NCBI RefSeq assembly: GCF_900113255.1
Contig: NZ_FOOR01000002.1
Location: forward strand, 248,001 to 312,000
Direction: 5' to 3'
DNA: 64,000 nt
Source of the DNA: Novosphingobium sp. CF614
GTDB taxonomy: Bacteria > Pseudomonadota > Alphaproteobacteria > Sphingomonadales > Sphingomonadaceae
The stretch's first letter is position 1. Every line of letters begins with the position of its first letter. Of the stretch, positions 1 through 8,229 are shown in pieces. The position numbers and the translations under genes were made by a program. The notes beneath the pieces are model-generated. The model saw nothing but the letters and a program-made list of their open reading frames with translations, was not told the origin of the DNA and did not search any database.

Positions 1-868
1 CGGCAACCGCCAGCAGCGACCAGCGATAGCCTTCGAACAGCGTGGACAGCAGCATCGCGATCACCGGCGTCGCCACCCCGTTGTAGGCCGCCTTGCCGGC
101 CCCCAGCTCGCGAATGAGGTGGAAGTAGAGCGGGAAGGTAATCACCGAACCAAAGATCGCCAGATAGGCGACCCCCGCCAGGTAGGAAAGCCGCATGTCG
201 ATGACGGGCGGCCCGGCCACGACGAAGGCGAGAACCACGTCGAACGCGAGGCCCCAGATCATCGACCAGGCCATCAGCGGCACCGCCGATGTGCGCCGCG
301 CCGCCGGGCCGGCCTGGAGCACGTTGGCGGCCGAGGCGGCAAGCAGCCCGAACACCGACAGCACGATGCCCCACAGGACCCCGCCCTGTGCGGGCGCCAT
401 GCGCGCTTCGTGCAGCAGCAGCAACGCGATCCCGCCCACCGCCACCAGCGATCCCAGCATGAAGCGCCCGGTCACCGGCGTCCCGAGGAACAGCCGCGAC
501 AGCGCGGCATTGGGCACCAGCAGCAGCGCGTAGAAGACAGCGACCAGTCCCGAAGTCAGCGAATGCTCCGCCTGGTAGACGAACTGGTAGTTGCCGCAGA
601 ACTGGGTCAGCCCGATCAGCACCGCGAGCCGCTGCCCGCCGGCCGGCAGGCGCAGCGATTCGCCGCGCATCCACGCCAGCAGGCACATCGCCGCGCTCGC
701 GAGCAGGAACCGCCAGACGATCGTCCATTCCGGCGGTATGGCGGCGATCTGGTCCTTGATGACAAGCCAGGTCGAACCCCAGATCAGCGCGACCAGCGCG
801 AAAGGCACCACCACCCCTGCACGCATTTCCGGCCGCATTCCGGCCTGCCTCTCCGAAGGCGCGCTCAT
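1..868 (-). CDS. EamA/DMT-family transporter (3' end cut by window)
   Basis: This is probably an inner-membrane exporter of small metabolites or amino acids of the drug/metabolite transporter superfamily. The visible 289 codons carry repeated hydrophobic helices. The N-terminal stretch VALIWGSTWLVIKDQ is the usual first helix of EamA proteins, and the second half (SYLAGVAYLAIFGSVITFPLY) starts the second EamA repeat. The ATG overlaps the stop of the upstream threonine aldolase gene (ATGA), so the two are probably translated together. The C-terminal part lies outside the window. The substrate cannot be told from sequence, though an amino-acid exporter would fit the neighbour. Confidence 0.85.
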   Translation of the reverse strand, partial: MSAPSERQAGMRPEMRAGVVVPFALVALIWGSTWLVIKDQIAAIPPEWTIVWRFLLASAAMCLLAWMRGESLRLPAGGQRLAVLIGLTQFCGNYQFVYQAEHSLTSGLVAVFYALLLVPNAALSRLFLGTPVTGRFMLGSLVAVGGIALLLLHEARMAPAQGGVLWGIVLSVFGLLAASAANVLQAGPAARRTSAVPLMAWSMIWGLAFDVVLAFVVAGPPVIDMRLSYLAGVAYLAIFGSVITFPLYFHLIRELGAGKAAYNGVATPVIAMLLSTLFEGYRWSLLAVA

Positions 869-1866
869 AGCGCCGCGATGGCGCGCGCCAGCGCCGTCAC
901 GTGCTCGGCCCGGGCATCCCACGCGGCGACCAGCCGCGCCGCGCCCTCGCCCCAGTCGTAGAACGCGAAGCCCCGCGCGCGCAGCGCCGCGCGCTCGGCC
1001 GGGGTGCAGGAAAGGAACACCTCGTTGGCCTCCACCGGGTGCAGCAGGCGGCCGGGCGCGGCGGCGGCGATCTCGGCGGCGGCGGCATTGGCGGCGCGCG
1101 CGTTGCCGAGCCAGAGATCACCTTCCAGCAGCGCCAGGATCTGCGCGGCCAGGAACCGGCCCTTGGACTGCAAGTGCCCCGCGCGCTTGCGGCGATAGCG
1201 GATCGTGCGGGCGGCCTCGGGATCGAAGAACACGATCGCCTCGGCCCCCAGCCCGCCGTTCTTGACGAACCCGAAGCTGAGCGCGTCGACCCCGGCGCAG
1301 GCCTGCCCCGGCGCGCAGCCGAGAAAGGCGGCCGCATTGGCGAAGCGGGCGCCGTCCATATGCAGGCCCAGCCCGCGCGCCTTGGCGAAGGCGGCCAGCG
1401 CCGCGACTTCATCGGGACGATAGACGCAGCCGTATTCGCTCGCCTGGGTGATCGAGATCGCGTGCGGCTGCACCTGGTGGACATCGTCGCGGATCGGGTC
1501 GATCACGGCCGCGACGGCGCGCGGCGTGATCTTCGCGCCCTCCCCGCCGGCCAGCAGCAGCTTGGCGCCGTGCAGGTAGAAGCCCGGGGCGCCCGCCTCG
1601 TCCATCTCGATATGCGCCTCGCGGTGGCAGACCACGGCGCCGTGCGGCGCGACCATCGATGCCAGCGCCAGGCAGTTCGCCGCCGTCCCGGTCGCCACCC
1701 ACAGCACCGCGCACGCGCGCCCGAACAGCGCGGTGAACGCCGCGTCGAGTTCGCGGCTGAGCGCATCGCCGTCATAAGGCGCATCGGCGGCGTCGGCCGC
1801 CATCATCGCCCGCCACACGGCGGGATGGACGGCGGCGGCATTGTCGGAGAGGAACTGCATGGCCAT
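865..1866 (-). CDS. Low-specificity L-threonine aldolase family protein
   Basis: This PLP enzyme is expected to split L-threonine or L-allo-threonine into glycine and acetaldehyde in the cytosol. It has about 333 residues, the usual family length. The N-terminus (MQFLSDNAAAVHP) is typical of the bacterial beta-eliminating lyase/threonine aldolase family. The segment LSFGFVKNGGLGAEA carries the PLP-binding lysine, and GLGLHMDGARFANA is the conserved aspartate region. A longer reading frame exists upstream, but the family N-terminus fits the ATG at 1866 (or the ATG two codons later). The gene ends in a 4-bp overlap with the DMT transporter and is divergent from the GNAT gene. Confidence 0.88.
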   Translation of the reverse strand: MAMQFLSDNAAAVHPAVWRAMMAADAADAPYDGDALSRELDAAFTALFGRACAVLWVATGTAANCLALASMVAPHGAVVCHREAHIEMDEAGAPGFYLHGAKLLLAGGEGAKITPRAVAAVIDPIRDDVHQVQPHAISITQASEYGCVYRPDEVAALAAFAKARGLGLHMDGARFANAAAFLGCAPGQACAGVDALSFGFVKNGGLGAEAIVFFDPEAARTIRYRRKRAGHLQSKGRFLAAQILALLEGDLWLGNARAANAAAAEIAAAAPGRLLHPVEANEVFLSCTPAERAALRARGFAFYDWGEGAARLVAAWDARAEHVTALARAIAAL

Positions 1867-1936
1867 ATGCCTGCGAGCCGGCAGGCGCGGCGTCAAGCGC
1901 CGGCACCGAACCCGGCATCGAAACGAGGAAACTGCC

Positions 1937-2227
1937 ATGGTCGGCATTACCATTACCAAGCACCAGGCCGGACCCGCCGGCGAATACCAGGCGCATGTCG
2001 CCGACAGCGAGGCGATCGGCCGCCTCACCTGGGTGGAACGCGAAGGCGTCCGCCATGCCGAACATACCCTCGTCCCCGAGGCGATCGGCGGGCGCGGCGT
2101 GGCCGGACGCCTGGTGGAGGCGATGGTCGCCGACGCCCGCGAAAACGCCTTCAAGATCGCGCCGGCCTGCACATATGTCGCCGCGGCCTTCCAACGGCAC
2201 CCGGAATGGGACGACGTGAAGGCGTGA
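1937..2227 (+). CDS. GNAT-like N-acetyltransferase (YjdJ/CG-type)
   Basis: This small (96-residue) protein belongs to the short GNAT-related family often annotated as GCN5-like N-acetyltransferase (COG2388 type). The visible core runs from an acidic beta region (DSEAIGRLTW) to HTLVPEAIGGRGVAGRLVEAMVADARE, which resembles the acetyl-CoA-binding turn and helix, and ends with AFQRHPEWDDV. The start follows a GAGG-like ribosome site about 8 bases upstream, so the longer upstream extension was rejected. The substrate is unknown. The gene converges on the ribonucleotide reductase gene, and a shared hairpin lies between them. Confidence 0.8.
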   Translation: MVGITITKHQAGPAGEYQAHVADSEAIGRLTWVEREGVRHAEHTLVPEAIGGRGVAGRLVEAMVADARENAFKIAPACTYVAAAFQRHPEWDDVKA

Positions 2228-2244
2228 TGCCCGCCAGCATGGCG

Positions 2245-2294
2245 TAATACCAAGCTGCGTTGATGGGAACTCATCAATGCAGCTTATGGTATTA
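2245..2294. terminator. Shared palindromic hairpin between convergent genes
   Basis: Arms at 2245-2265 and 2272-2294 are complementary apart from one G-T pair and a 2-base bulge, around a 6-base loop. The structure starts 17 bases after the GNAT stop codon and covers the ribonucleotide reductase stop codon (2292-2294), so it could end or stabilise both transcripts. There is no clear T tract beyond it. It may instead be a member of a dispersed palindrome family. Confidence 0.6.
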
Positions 2295-4280
2295 CTGGCA
2301 GGCGAGGCACTCGTCGTAATCGGTCGTCTCGCCGATCTCGAACTTGGGCGCCTCGGGCGTGTTGTCCGCCTCGACGCCGCCGGCGAAGCCGGCGCGCTGC
2401 ACGGACTTGGAGCGCAAGTAGTAGAGCGACTTGATGCCCTTTTCCCACGCCTGGAAGTGCAGCATCATCAGGTCCCACTTGTCGACGTCGGCGGGGATGA
2501 ACAAGTTCAGCGACTGCGCCTGGTCGATATAGGGGGTGCGATCGGCGGCGAATTCCAGCAGCCAGCGCTGGTCGATCTCGAAGCTGGTCTTGTAGACCGC
2601 CTTCTCCTCCGGGCTGAGGAAATCGAGGTGCTGGACCGAACCGCCGTTCTCCAGGATCGAGTTCCACACATTGGTGGAATCCTTGGATTTGCTGGCGAAC
2701 AGCTTTTGCAGGTAGGGGTTCTTCACCACGAAGCTGCCCGAAAGCGTCTTGTGGGTGTAGATATTGGCGGGGATCGGCTCGATGCAGGCCGAAGTGCCGC
2801 CGCAGATGATCGAGATCGAGGCGGTCGGCGCGATCGCCATCTTGCAGGAGAAGCGCTCCATCACGCCCTGGTCGGCGGCGTCGGGGCACGGCCCGCGCTC
2901 CTTCGCCAGCAGCATCGAGGCCTCGTTGGCCTTCTGGTTGACATACTGGAACATCTGCAGGTTGAGCGCCTTGGCCATCGCGCTTTCGAAGGCGATGCCG
3001 CGCTTTTGCAGATAGGAATGGAAACCCATCACCCCCATGCCGACCGAACGTTCGCGCGATGCCGAATACTTGGCCCGCGCCATCTCGTCGGGCGCGCGGT
3101 CGATATAGTCCTGCAGCACGTTGTCGAGGAAGCGCAGCACGTCCTCGATGAAGCGCTTCTCGCCCTTCCACTCCTCCCAGGTCTCCAGGTTGAGCGAGGA
3201 AAGGCAGCACACCGCCGTGCGATCGTTGCCCAGGTGGTCGCGCCCGGTCGGCAGGGTGATTTCCGAGCACAAGTTCGAGGTCGAGACCTTGAGGCCCAGG
3301 TCGCGGTGATGCTTGGGCATCATCCGGTTCACGGTGTCGGAGAAGACGATATAGGGCTCGCCGGTGGCAAGGCGCGTCTCGACCAGCTTCTGGAACAGCG
3401 CACGGGCATCGACCTTGCCGCGCACCGAGCCGTCCTTGGGGCTCTTCAGCGCGAACTCGGCGCCGTCGCGCACGGCTTCCATGAATTCGTCGGTGAGCAG
3501 CACGCCGTGATGCAGGTTGAGCGCCTTGCGGTTGAAGTCGCCGGAAGGCTTGCGGATTTCCAGGAACTCCTCGATCTCGGGGTGCGAGACGTCGAGGTAG
3601 CAGGCGGCCGAGCCGCGCCGCAGCGAGCCCTGGCTGATCGCCAGCGTCAGCGAATCCATCACCCGCACGAACGGAATGATGCCGCTGGTCTTGCCGTTGA
3701 GGCCCACCGGCTCGCCGATGCCGCGCACCGCGCCCCAATACGTGCCGATGCCCCCCCCGCGCGAGGCGAGCCAGACATTCTCGTTCCAGGTGGCGACAAT
3801 GCCTTCGAGGCTGTCGTCGACCGAATTGAGATAGCACGAGATCGGCAGGCCGCGCCCGGTGCCGCCGTTCGAGAGGACGGGCGTGGCGGGCATGAACCAC
3901 AGCCTGGAGATGTAGTCGTAGAGCCGCTGCGCGTGCTCCTGGTCGTCGGCATAGGCATCGGCGACGCGGGCGAAGAGATCCTGGTACTTCTCGCCCGGCA
4001 GCAGGTAGCGATCGTCCAGCGTCTCCCTGCCGAAATCGGTCAGCAGCGCATCGCGCCCGGCATCGAGGACGATCGCGAAGCGGCGATCGTGGATCCGCTT
4101 GGAATCGCCCTGCGCCGCCTTCTTCGGCGCCTCCACCAGATCGGCGGTTGCGGTGTCGGTCTTGTCCATGACGATTGCCGGGCTCCCGCCCGTCTCCTTA
4201 TTCAAACCAGCCTTCAAATCGGCCTTCAAGTCACCGGCACCCTTCGAAGCGGCATCGCGCGGGGCATAGAGTCCTTCCAT
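2292..4280 (-). CDS. Class I ribonucleoside-diphosphate reductase, alpha subunit
   Basis: This is the catalytic subunit that reduces ribonucleotides for DNA synthesis. About 662 residues remain from the chosen ATG, and I see no ATP-cone at the N-terminus. Supporting motifs are the N-terminal catalytic barrel (ATPVLSNGGTGRGLPISCYL), the radical-site region SNLCSEITLP, SLRRGSAACYLD, ERSVGMGVMGFHSYLQ and APTASISIICGGTSACIEP. A C-terminal tail, DECLACQ, carries the redox-active CxxC pair. The ATG has a GGAGG 10 bases upstream. An in-frame GTG at 4355, preceded by GGGGG, is a good alternative. No beta-subunit gene (nrdB) lies nearby, which is unusual and implies it sits elsewhere. Confidence 0.93.
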   Translation of the reverse strand: MEGLYAPRDAASKGAGDLKADLKAGLNKETGGSPAIVMDKTDTATADLVEAPKKAAQGDSKRIHDRRFAIVLDAGRDALLTDFGRETLDDRYLLPGEKYQDLFARVADAYADDQEHAQRLYDYISRLWFMPATPVLSNGGTGRGLPISCYLNSVDDSLEGIVATWNENVWLASRGGGIGTYWGAVRGIGEPVGLNGKTSGIIPFVRVMDSLTLAISQGSLRRGSAACYLDVSHPEIEEFLEIRKPSGDFNRKALNLHHGVLLTDEFMEAVRDGAEFALKSPKDGSVRGKVDARALFQKLVETRLATGEPYIVFSDTVNRMMPKHHRDLGLKVSTSNLCSEITLPTGRDHLGNDRTAVCCLSSLNLETWEEWKGEKRFIEDVLRFLDNVLQDYIDRAPDEMARAKYSASRERSVGMGVMGFHSYLQKRGIAFESAMAKALNLQMFQYVNQKANEASMLLAKERGPCPDAADQGVMERFSCKMAIAPTASISIICGGTSACIEPIPANIYTHKTLSGSFVVKNPYLQKLFASKSKDSTNVWNSILENGGSVQHLDFLSPEEKAVYKTSFEIDQRWLLEFAADRTPYIDQAQSLNLFIPADVDKWDLMMLHFQAWEKGIKSLYYLRSKSVQRAGFAGGVEADNTPEAPKFEIGETTDYDECLACQ

Positions 4281-5157
4281 CTCGACCTGGCCTCCTTCCG
4301 CGTGGCTTGCATCGTAGCCGGCCACATGACCGTCGTTTCCGTTCCTGAAATCCACTCGTCGCCCCCAATGCCAATCAAAGCCAGTGCCATTCAAAGCCAA
4401 TGCCATCCAAAGTATGTCATCAAACCGCCGCGGAGCGGGTTCACAGCCGAAGGCAATGGCCTGGCGGCGCTGGCGCGAGTCGACGGACGACTCGAAGGGT
4501 CGCGAACGCCCCGCATACCAGAACCGGCACAAAAAGAGAACGGTTAAGTCCCCGCCTGACCCTATATCTCTGACCTTTGTCTCCGACCCGTGGCCCCGTC
4601 GGTCATCGCGCTTTCCCGACCTGGAAACGCCGCCGCCGGGCCCCCTGCCCGATCCATGCGACTTTCCTAGGTATTGAGGCCCGGCGACCGACGCGCCACA
4701 ACCCATAGTGCCCGTTCTGCAAACGGGCGCAAGAGGGTGAAGTCCGGGTTAATGCGGAGCACCGGCCCGGACCGGACGGCCCCCGGCACCGTGCGACGCG
4801 TGGGAAGTCCTCCATCCATCGCCGGCGCAAGAGTCTAAATCGCGGTCATGCGCAGAAATTTTTCCACATAAATTGCCGACGAACCGAATCACGTTTGCGA
4901 CGAACCGAGTCGGCCTTCGCGGTGTGTCAAGGCCGCGGCAAGCGAATACGAGGGGCTATCGGACGCGGGCCCGAAGCCACCGCATACAGCGGCAGGCTTC
5001 CATTCAGGGCGCGCCGCGGCCATATGTCGAACCGGCTATGCCGCTGGCAGAACCGGGCGTGCGGCACGGCGCGGAACATGCGATGTGGGATGGCCCGATC
5101 ACCCGGCATTCATGGACCGGGAAGGCACATCACATCGCGGCAGAAGGACAAGCCCCC
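4281..5157. other. Long intergenic region between RNR and glsB-like gene
   Basis: I see no convincing gene in these ~880 bases; the short frames in it have no family features. It probably holds the RNR promoter and a leader of up to several hundred bases. Visible structure includes a perfect 7-bp hairpin (4710-4728), a GC-rich tract at 4770-4800 and an AT-rich patch at 4848-4872. A 13-base near-identical direct repeat (4878-4890 and 4899-4911) is spaced exactly 21 bases, and each copy ends in a GANTC site. Another GANTC lies at 4831-4835. Confidence 0.5.
4710..4728. other. Perfect 7-bp hairpin in the RNR leader
   Basis: GCCCGTT and AACGGGC flank a CTGCA loop. It lies about 350-430 bases upstream of the candidate RNR starts. 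There is no T tract on either strand, so it is not an obvious intrinsic terminator. It could be part of a structured leader. Confidence 0.35.
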
Positions 5158-5403
5158 ATGTTCAACATCATCGGCGCCATCATCAGCGGTCTGGTCATCG
5201 GCGTACTGGCACGGTTCTTCTATCCGGGCGCGGTCGAGATGGGCTGGATCGCGACCATCCTGCTCGGCATCGGCGGTTCGCTCGTCGCCGGCCTGGTGAC
5301 CAGCCGCGGCCAGCGCGACTTCAGCCGCGCCGGCTGCCTCGCCTCGGTCCTTGGCGCCCTGGTGCTGATCTTCCTCGGCCGAATGCTCCACATCGGCTTC
5401 TGA
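5158..5403 (+). CDS. GlsB/YeaQ/YmgE-family stress-response membrane protein
   Basis: This 81-residue inner-membrane protein has three hydrophobic segments, at about residues 3-19, 29-48 and 58-77. The pattern matches the transglycosylase-associated/GlsB family: N-terminal IIGAIISGLVIGVLARF, then GWIATILLGIGGSLVAG, then a final glycine-rich helix. The family is linked to stress and envelope responses, but its biochemical role is not settled. The start is supported by an AGAAGGA ribosome site about 10 bases upstream. It stands alone, after the long gap that follows RNR on the other strand. Confidence 0.85.
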   Translation: MFNIIGAIISGLVIGVLARFFYPGAVEMGWIATILLGIGGSLVAGLVTSRGQRDFSRAGCLASVLGALVLIFLGRMLHIGF

Positions 5404-5673
5404 CCTTCGCCGCGGGCGGTGCATTTCCGGCTCGACGCTCTCAAGCCAATGGCGCCGAAGATCCGTAACGGCGGTTCTTCCGATGGGGAGGCGGCGATGG
5501 GGAATCGGCGATCGGGAGCGTTCCGGACAATTACCGAACAGCTCTCGCTTCGGATTTTCGGTGTCTTGCTCTAGTCCTCCCGCATGCAGGCAATACCGAG
5601 TCCCCTTGATCCGAATGCGCCGGGCCCCTTCCCTTCGGGGAAGGCCGCCGATGCGCGGTCGACGGGATTCGGC

Positions 5674-7212
5674 ATGGGCCGGATGAATGGTCTCGGCCGG
5701 CTAGCCCTGTCGTCGGGAGCCGCGCTGTTCCTCGCCGCCTGCGGCTCGGCCGACAATTCCGCGCTGGACGTGGCCGTCATCGGCGCGCCCGACGATCCGT
5801 TCCAGGGGGGAGTCAGGCTGACCACCGCCGGCCAACTGGTCCGCGCGGCGACGGTCGAGGGGCTCGTCGCCTTCGACGAGCAGGGCCGCGTGATCCCGGC
5901 GCTGGCGGATCGCTGGATCGTTACCGACGATGGCCAGAGCTATATTTTCCGCCTGCGCGAAGGCAACTGGGCGAACGGCGATCCGATCACCGGCGATTCG
6001 GCCAGGAAGGCGATTGAGGCCGCGCTCGATTCGCTCGATGGCACGCCGCTCGCCTTCGACCTGTCGGGGATCGACGAAATCCGGGCCATGGCCGGCCGGG
6101 TGATCGAGATCAGGCTGCGGCAGCCGATGCCCTACCTGCTGCAACTCCTGGCCCAGCCCGAACTTGGCCTCTATCACGAGAAGCGCGGCGCCGGACCGAT
6201 GACGCTGGAAAAGGCGCCGGGCCTGGCGCAGCTCCAGCCGATCGATCCGGCCAGGCTGGGGCTTCCCGCCGTGGAGGACTGGTCCGCGCGCACGCGCCGG
6301 ATCGAACTCCATGCGCTGGGCGGCCAGGCCGCGGTCGACAAGTTCAACGACGGCGATGTCGACCTGGTGCTGGGCGGGCGCATCCAGGATTTCACCCTTA
6401 CGCGTTCGGTGGGTATCCTGCGCGGGACGATCCAGCTCGATCCGGTGCTGGGGCTGTTCGGGCTCCAGGTGATGAACGACGAAGGCTTCCTGGCGGACCC
6501 CGCCAATCGCGAAGCGCTGGCGATGGCGATCGACCGCGAGGCGCTGATGGCGCCGTTCGGTGTCGGCGGCTGGGGCCCCACCACGCGCGTCGTCGCCCCC
6601 AGCCTGGCCGGCGATCTCGGCACCATCGGAGAGCGCTGGAGCGGGCAGTCGCTCGACGAACGGCGGCAGGTGGCGAAGGCACGCGTGCATGCCTGGCAAT
6701 CCGGGGGCGGCGGGAACGAGGGAACGGTGCCGGACACGAATGCGGTGGGCGGCGCGGCGCCGGCGACCCCGGCCGGCGTGCACGTGCGGATCTGGCTGCC
6801 CGAAGGCGAAGGCTCGCAAGTCCTGTTCGACCGGCTGTCGAGCGATCTCGGCACGATCGGCGTCACGCTCGAACGCGCGAAGGCGGTCCAGGCGGCCGAT
6901 CTCATGCTGGTCGACGATGTCGCCCGCTATCCGCGCGCGGCCTGGTATCTCAACCGGCTGTCCTGCGCCGCCCGGCGCGGCCTGTGCTCGCCGGAAGCGG
7001 ACGCCCGGGTCGCGGAAGCCGACAAGGCCACCTCGCCGCCGGAACGGGCCGCGCTGCTGGCCGAAGCCGAAGCCGAACTGACCGCCGCCAACGTCTTCAT
7101 ACCCTTCGGCACGCCGATCCGCTGGTCGCTGGTGCGCGGCAGCGTCGATGGCTTCGCCGCCAACTCGTGGGGCTGGCACCCCTTGATGCCGCTGGCCCGG
7201 CCGCCCAGATAG
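5674..7212 (+). CDS. Lipoprotein ABC-type peptide-binding protein (SBP_bac_5)
   Basis: This is a predicted periplasmic, lipid-anchored binding protein of the oligopeptide/dipeptide ABC-uptake family. From the chosen ATG it has 512 residues, with a signal peptide ending in FLAAC, which makes C23 the lipidated residue. The body starts with the family pattern TVEGLVAFDEQGRVIPALADRWIVTDDGQSYIFRLREG, and ANREALAMAIDREAL is the usual second signature. No permease or ATPase gene is adjacent, so it is an orphan that may serve a transporter encoded elsewhere. The longer upstream frame (from 5584) would bury the signal peptide and was rejected. Ligand unknown. Confidence 0.85.
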   Translation: MGRMNGLGRLALSSGAALFLAACGSADNSALDVAVIGAPDDPFQGGVRLTTAGQLVRAATVEGLVAFDEQGRVIPALADRWIVTDDGQSYIFRLREGNWANGDPITGDSARKAIEAALDSLDGTPLAFDLSGIDEIRAMAGRVIEIRLRQPMPYLLQLLAQPELGLYHEKRGAGPMTLEKAPGLAQLQPIDPARLGLPAVEDWSARTRRIELHALGGQAAVDKFNDGDVDLVLGGRIQDFTLTRSVGILRGTIQLDPVLGLFGLQVMNDEGFLADPANREALAMAIDREALMAPFGVGGWGPTTRVVAPSLAGDLGTIGERWSGQSLDERRQVAKARVHAWQSGGGGNEGTVPDTNAVGGAAPATPAGVHVRIWLPEGEGSQVLFDRLSSDLGTIGVTLERAKAVQAADLMLVDDVARYPRAAWYLNRLSCAARRGLCSPEADARVAEADKATSPPERAALLAEAEAELTAANVFIPFGTPIRWSLVRGSVDGFAANSWGWHPLMPLARPPR

Positions 7213-7253
7213 AGGGAGGCGGCATAGGCCGGTGGTTGAGAGGCAACGCTTTG

Positions 7254-7670
7254 ATGGCAGGATCGAATTCTACGCGGCGGCTCGATTTCGAGCTGCCATT
7301 GGGTAACGACCCGCTATCGATCCGGCGCCGTATCGAAGCGATGGAGCGGGTGCTGGAGCGCGCGTTCACGGTGCCCGGAACCCGCCGGCAAATCGGCCTG
7401 GACGCGCTCGTGGGGCTGGTGCCCGTCGCCGGGGACGTGATCTCGGCGGCGCTGGGGCTGTACCTGGTGTGGGAAGCGCGCAACCTGGGCATGTCCCGAT
7501 GGCAGCTCGCGCGCATGACCGCCAACGTGGGCTTCGATACGCTGGTCGGCGCGGTGCCGGTGGCGGGCGACCTGTTCGACTTCCTGTTCCGTTCGAACAG
7601 CCGCAACCTGCGGATCATCCGCAAGCATCTCGACAAGCATCATCCCCATACCCGCGTGATCGACGCTTGA
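7254..7670 (+). CDS. DUF4112 domain protein
   Basis: This 138-residue protein fits the DUF4112 family, whose function is unknown. The core has two matching segments, IGLDALVGLVPVAGDVISA and VGFDTLVGAVPVAGDLFDFLF. They look like an internal duplication in which a hydrophobic hairpin is followed by an acidic turn. The C-terminus is basic and histidine-rich. A GAGAGG site lies about 10 bases before the ATG. The gene follows the peptide-binding protein by 41 bases on the same strand and may share its transcript, but nothing links the two functionally. Confidence 0.82.
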   Translation: MAGSNSTRRLDFELPLGNDPLSIRRRIEAMERVLERAFTVPGTRRQIGLDALVGLVPVAGDVISAALGLYLVWEARNLGMSRWQLARMTANVGFDTLVGAVPVAGDLFDFLFRSNSRNLRIIRKHLDKHHPHTRVIDA

Positions 7671-7750
7671 CGCGTCCGCGCCCTTCGACAAGCCCAGGGC
7701 TAGTGGGGGTGGGGCAGATTTTCCCATGCCAGGCTTCGCCGCCTCGTTCG

Positions 7751-7800
7751 GGCGAAGGGAAGGGAACAGGAGTTCCGATCAATGATACCTGGTATAAGGT
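7751..7800 (-). repeat. Dispersed palindrome family copy (minus orientation)
   Basis: Read on the minus strand, this shares the core GATCGGAACTC..TGTTCC with the elements at 8028-8110 and 48520-48646. Together with the copy at 8028 it brackets the tiny lipoprotein gene in inverted orientation. It overlaps that gene's promoter and leader region. Confidence 0.55.
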
Positions 7801-7807
7801 CCCGCGC

Positions 7808-8023
7808 ATGAAACGCATCTTGTGCCCGCTTCTCGGGCTGCTCGCGCTCGGGGCCTGCGGGAAATCCGATTCCGGTAGCGGGCCGGGCGGCGTCACCGCG
7901 GGCGAGGCGCGCGCGCTGGACGAGGCGGCGGCCATGCTCGACGAACGGCGCCCGCCGGCCGAGGCGCTCACCCCCTCGCAGGCGCAATGGCCGCAAGGCA
8001 GCGCCACCGAGGCGGGGGAGTAG
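7808..8023 (+). CDS. Small lipoprotein, function unknown
   Basis: This 71-residue predicted lipoprotein has a short basic N-terminus (MKR), a hydrophobic helix and the lipobox LGAC, which makes C17 the anchored residue. The mature part is low-complexity (GSGPGG), then an alanine- and acid-rich helix (EARALDEAAAMLDERR). I do not recognise a family beyond 'small lipoprotein'. It is flanked by two inverted copies of a dispersed repeat, and part of its upstream region is repeat sequence. It is probably real given the clean signal peptide, but expression is uncertain. Confidence 0.65.
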   Translation: MKRILCPLLGLLALGACGKSDSGSGPGGVTAGEARALDEAAAMLDERRPPAEALTPSQAQWPQGSATEAGE

Positions 8024-8027
8024 GCGC

Positions 8028-8110
8028 ATACCGGATCTCATCGATCGGAACGCTTGTTCCGCTTTCCTTCGCCATTGCGAGCCGGCGGAGGCTGCGCGGC
8101 GATCCAGCGG
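8028..8110 (+). repeat. Dispersed palindrome family copy (plus orientation)
   Basis: The sequence begins ATACCGGATCTCA, one mismatch from the terminal inverted repeat of the element at 48520, and continues through GATCGGAACGCTTGTTCC. It then runs into a 'CATTGCGAG...CGATCCAG' segment of the kind also seen near 21640, 30400 and 48560. Its far end is not clearly delimited. Confidence 0.5.
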
Positions 8111-8167
8111 GTTGCTTTGCGACCCGAGAGACTTGGCATGGGGCCCCAAACCGGCCCATCGCCAACG

Positions 8168-8199
8168 AAAAAGGGGCCGCGCCTGGCGCGGCCCCTTTT
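8168..8199. terminator. Bidirectional intrinsic terminator after pnp
   Basis: A perfect 10-bp stem, GGGGCCGCGC/GCGCGGCCCC (8173-8182 and 8186-8195), with a 3-base loop is flanked by five A on one side and four T on the other. It works in principle on both strands. It lies 30 bases past the pnp stop on the minus strand and would also stop leftover transcription from the small lipoprotein gene. Confidence 0.85.
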
Positions 8200-8229
8200 C
8201 CTGCTTTCGCGTCGTCCGCGAGGTGCCGA

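Noticed and set aside
119..961. Plus-strand frames over the left-edge transporter
   Set aside because: The opposite strand encodes a clear polytopic transporter; the plus-strand products are compositionally odd (very His/Arg/Gln rich) and are shadows.
2277..4547. 756-residue plus-strand frame opposite ribonucleotide reductase
   Set aside because: It is an antisense shadow of a conserved enzyme; such long open antisense frames are common in GC-rich DNA.
4680..4800. Possible RNase P RNA, cobalamin riboswitch or NrdR box in the RNR leader
   Set aside because: Short stretches (AAGTCCGGG, GGTGCC, CACAACCCATAGTG) look suggestive, but the diagnostic conserved blocks of each class are missing or incomplete.
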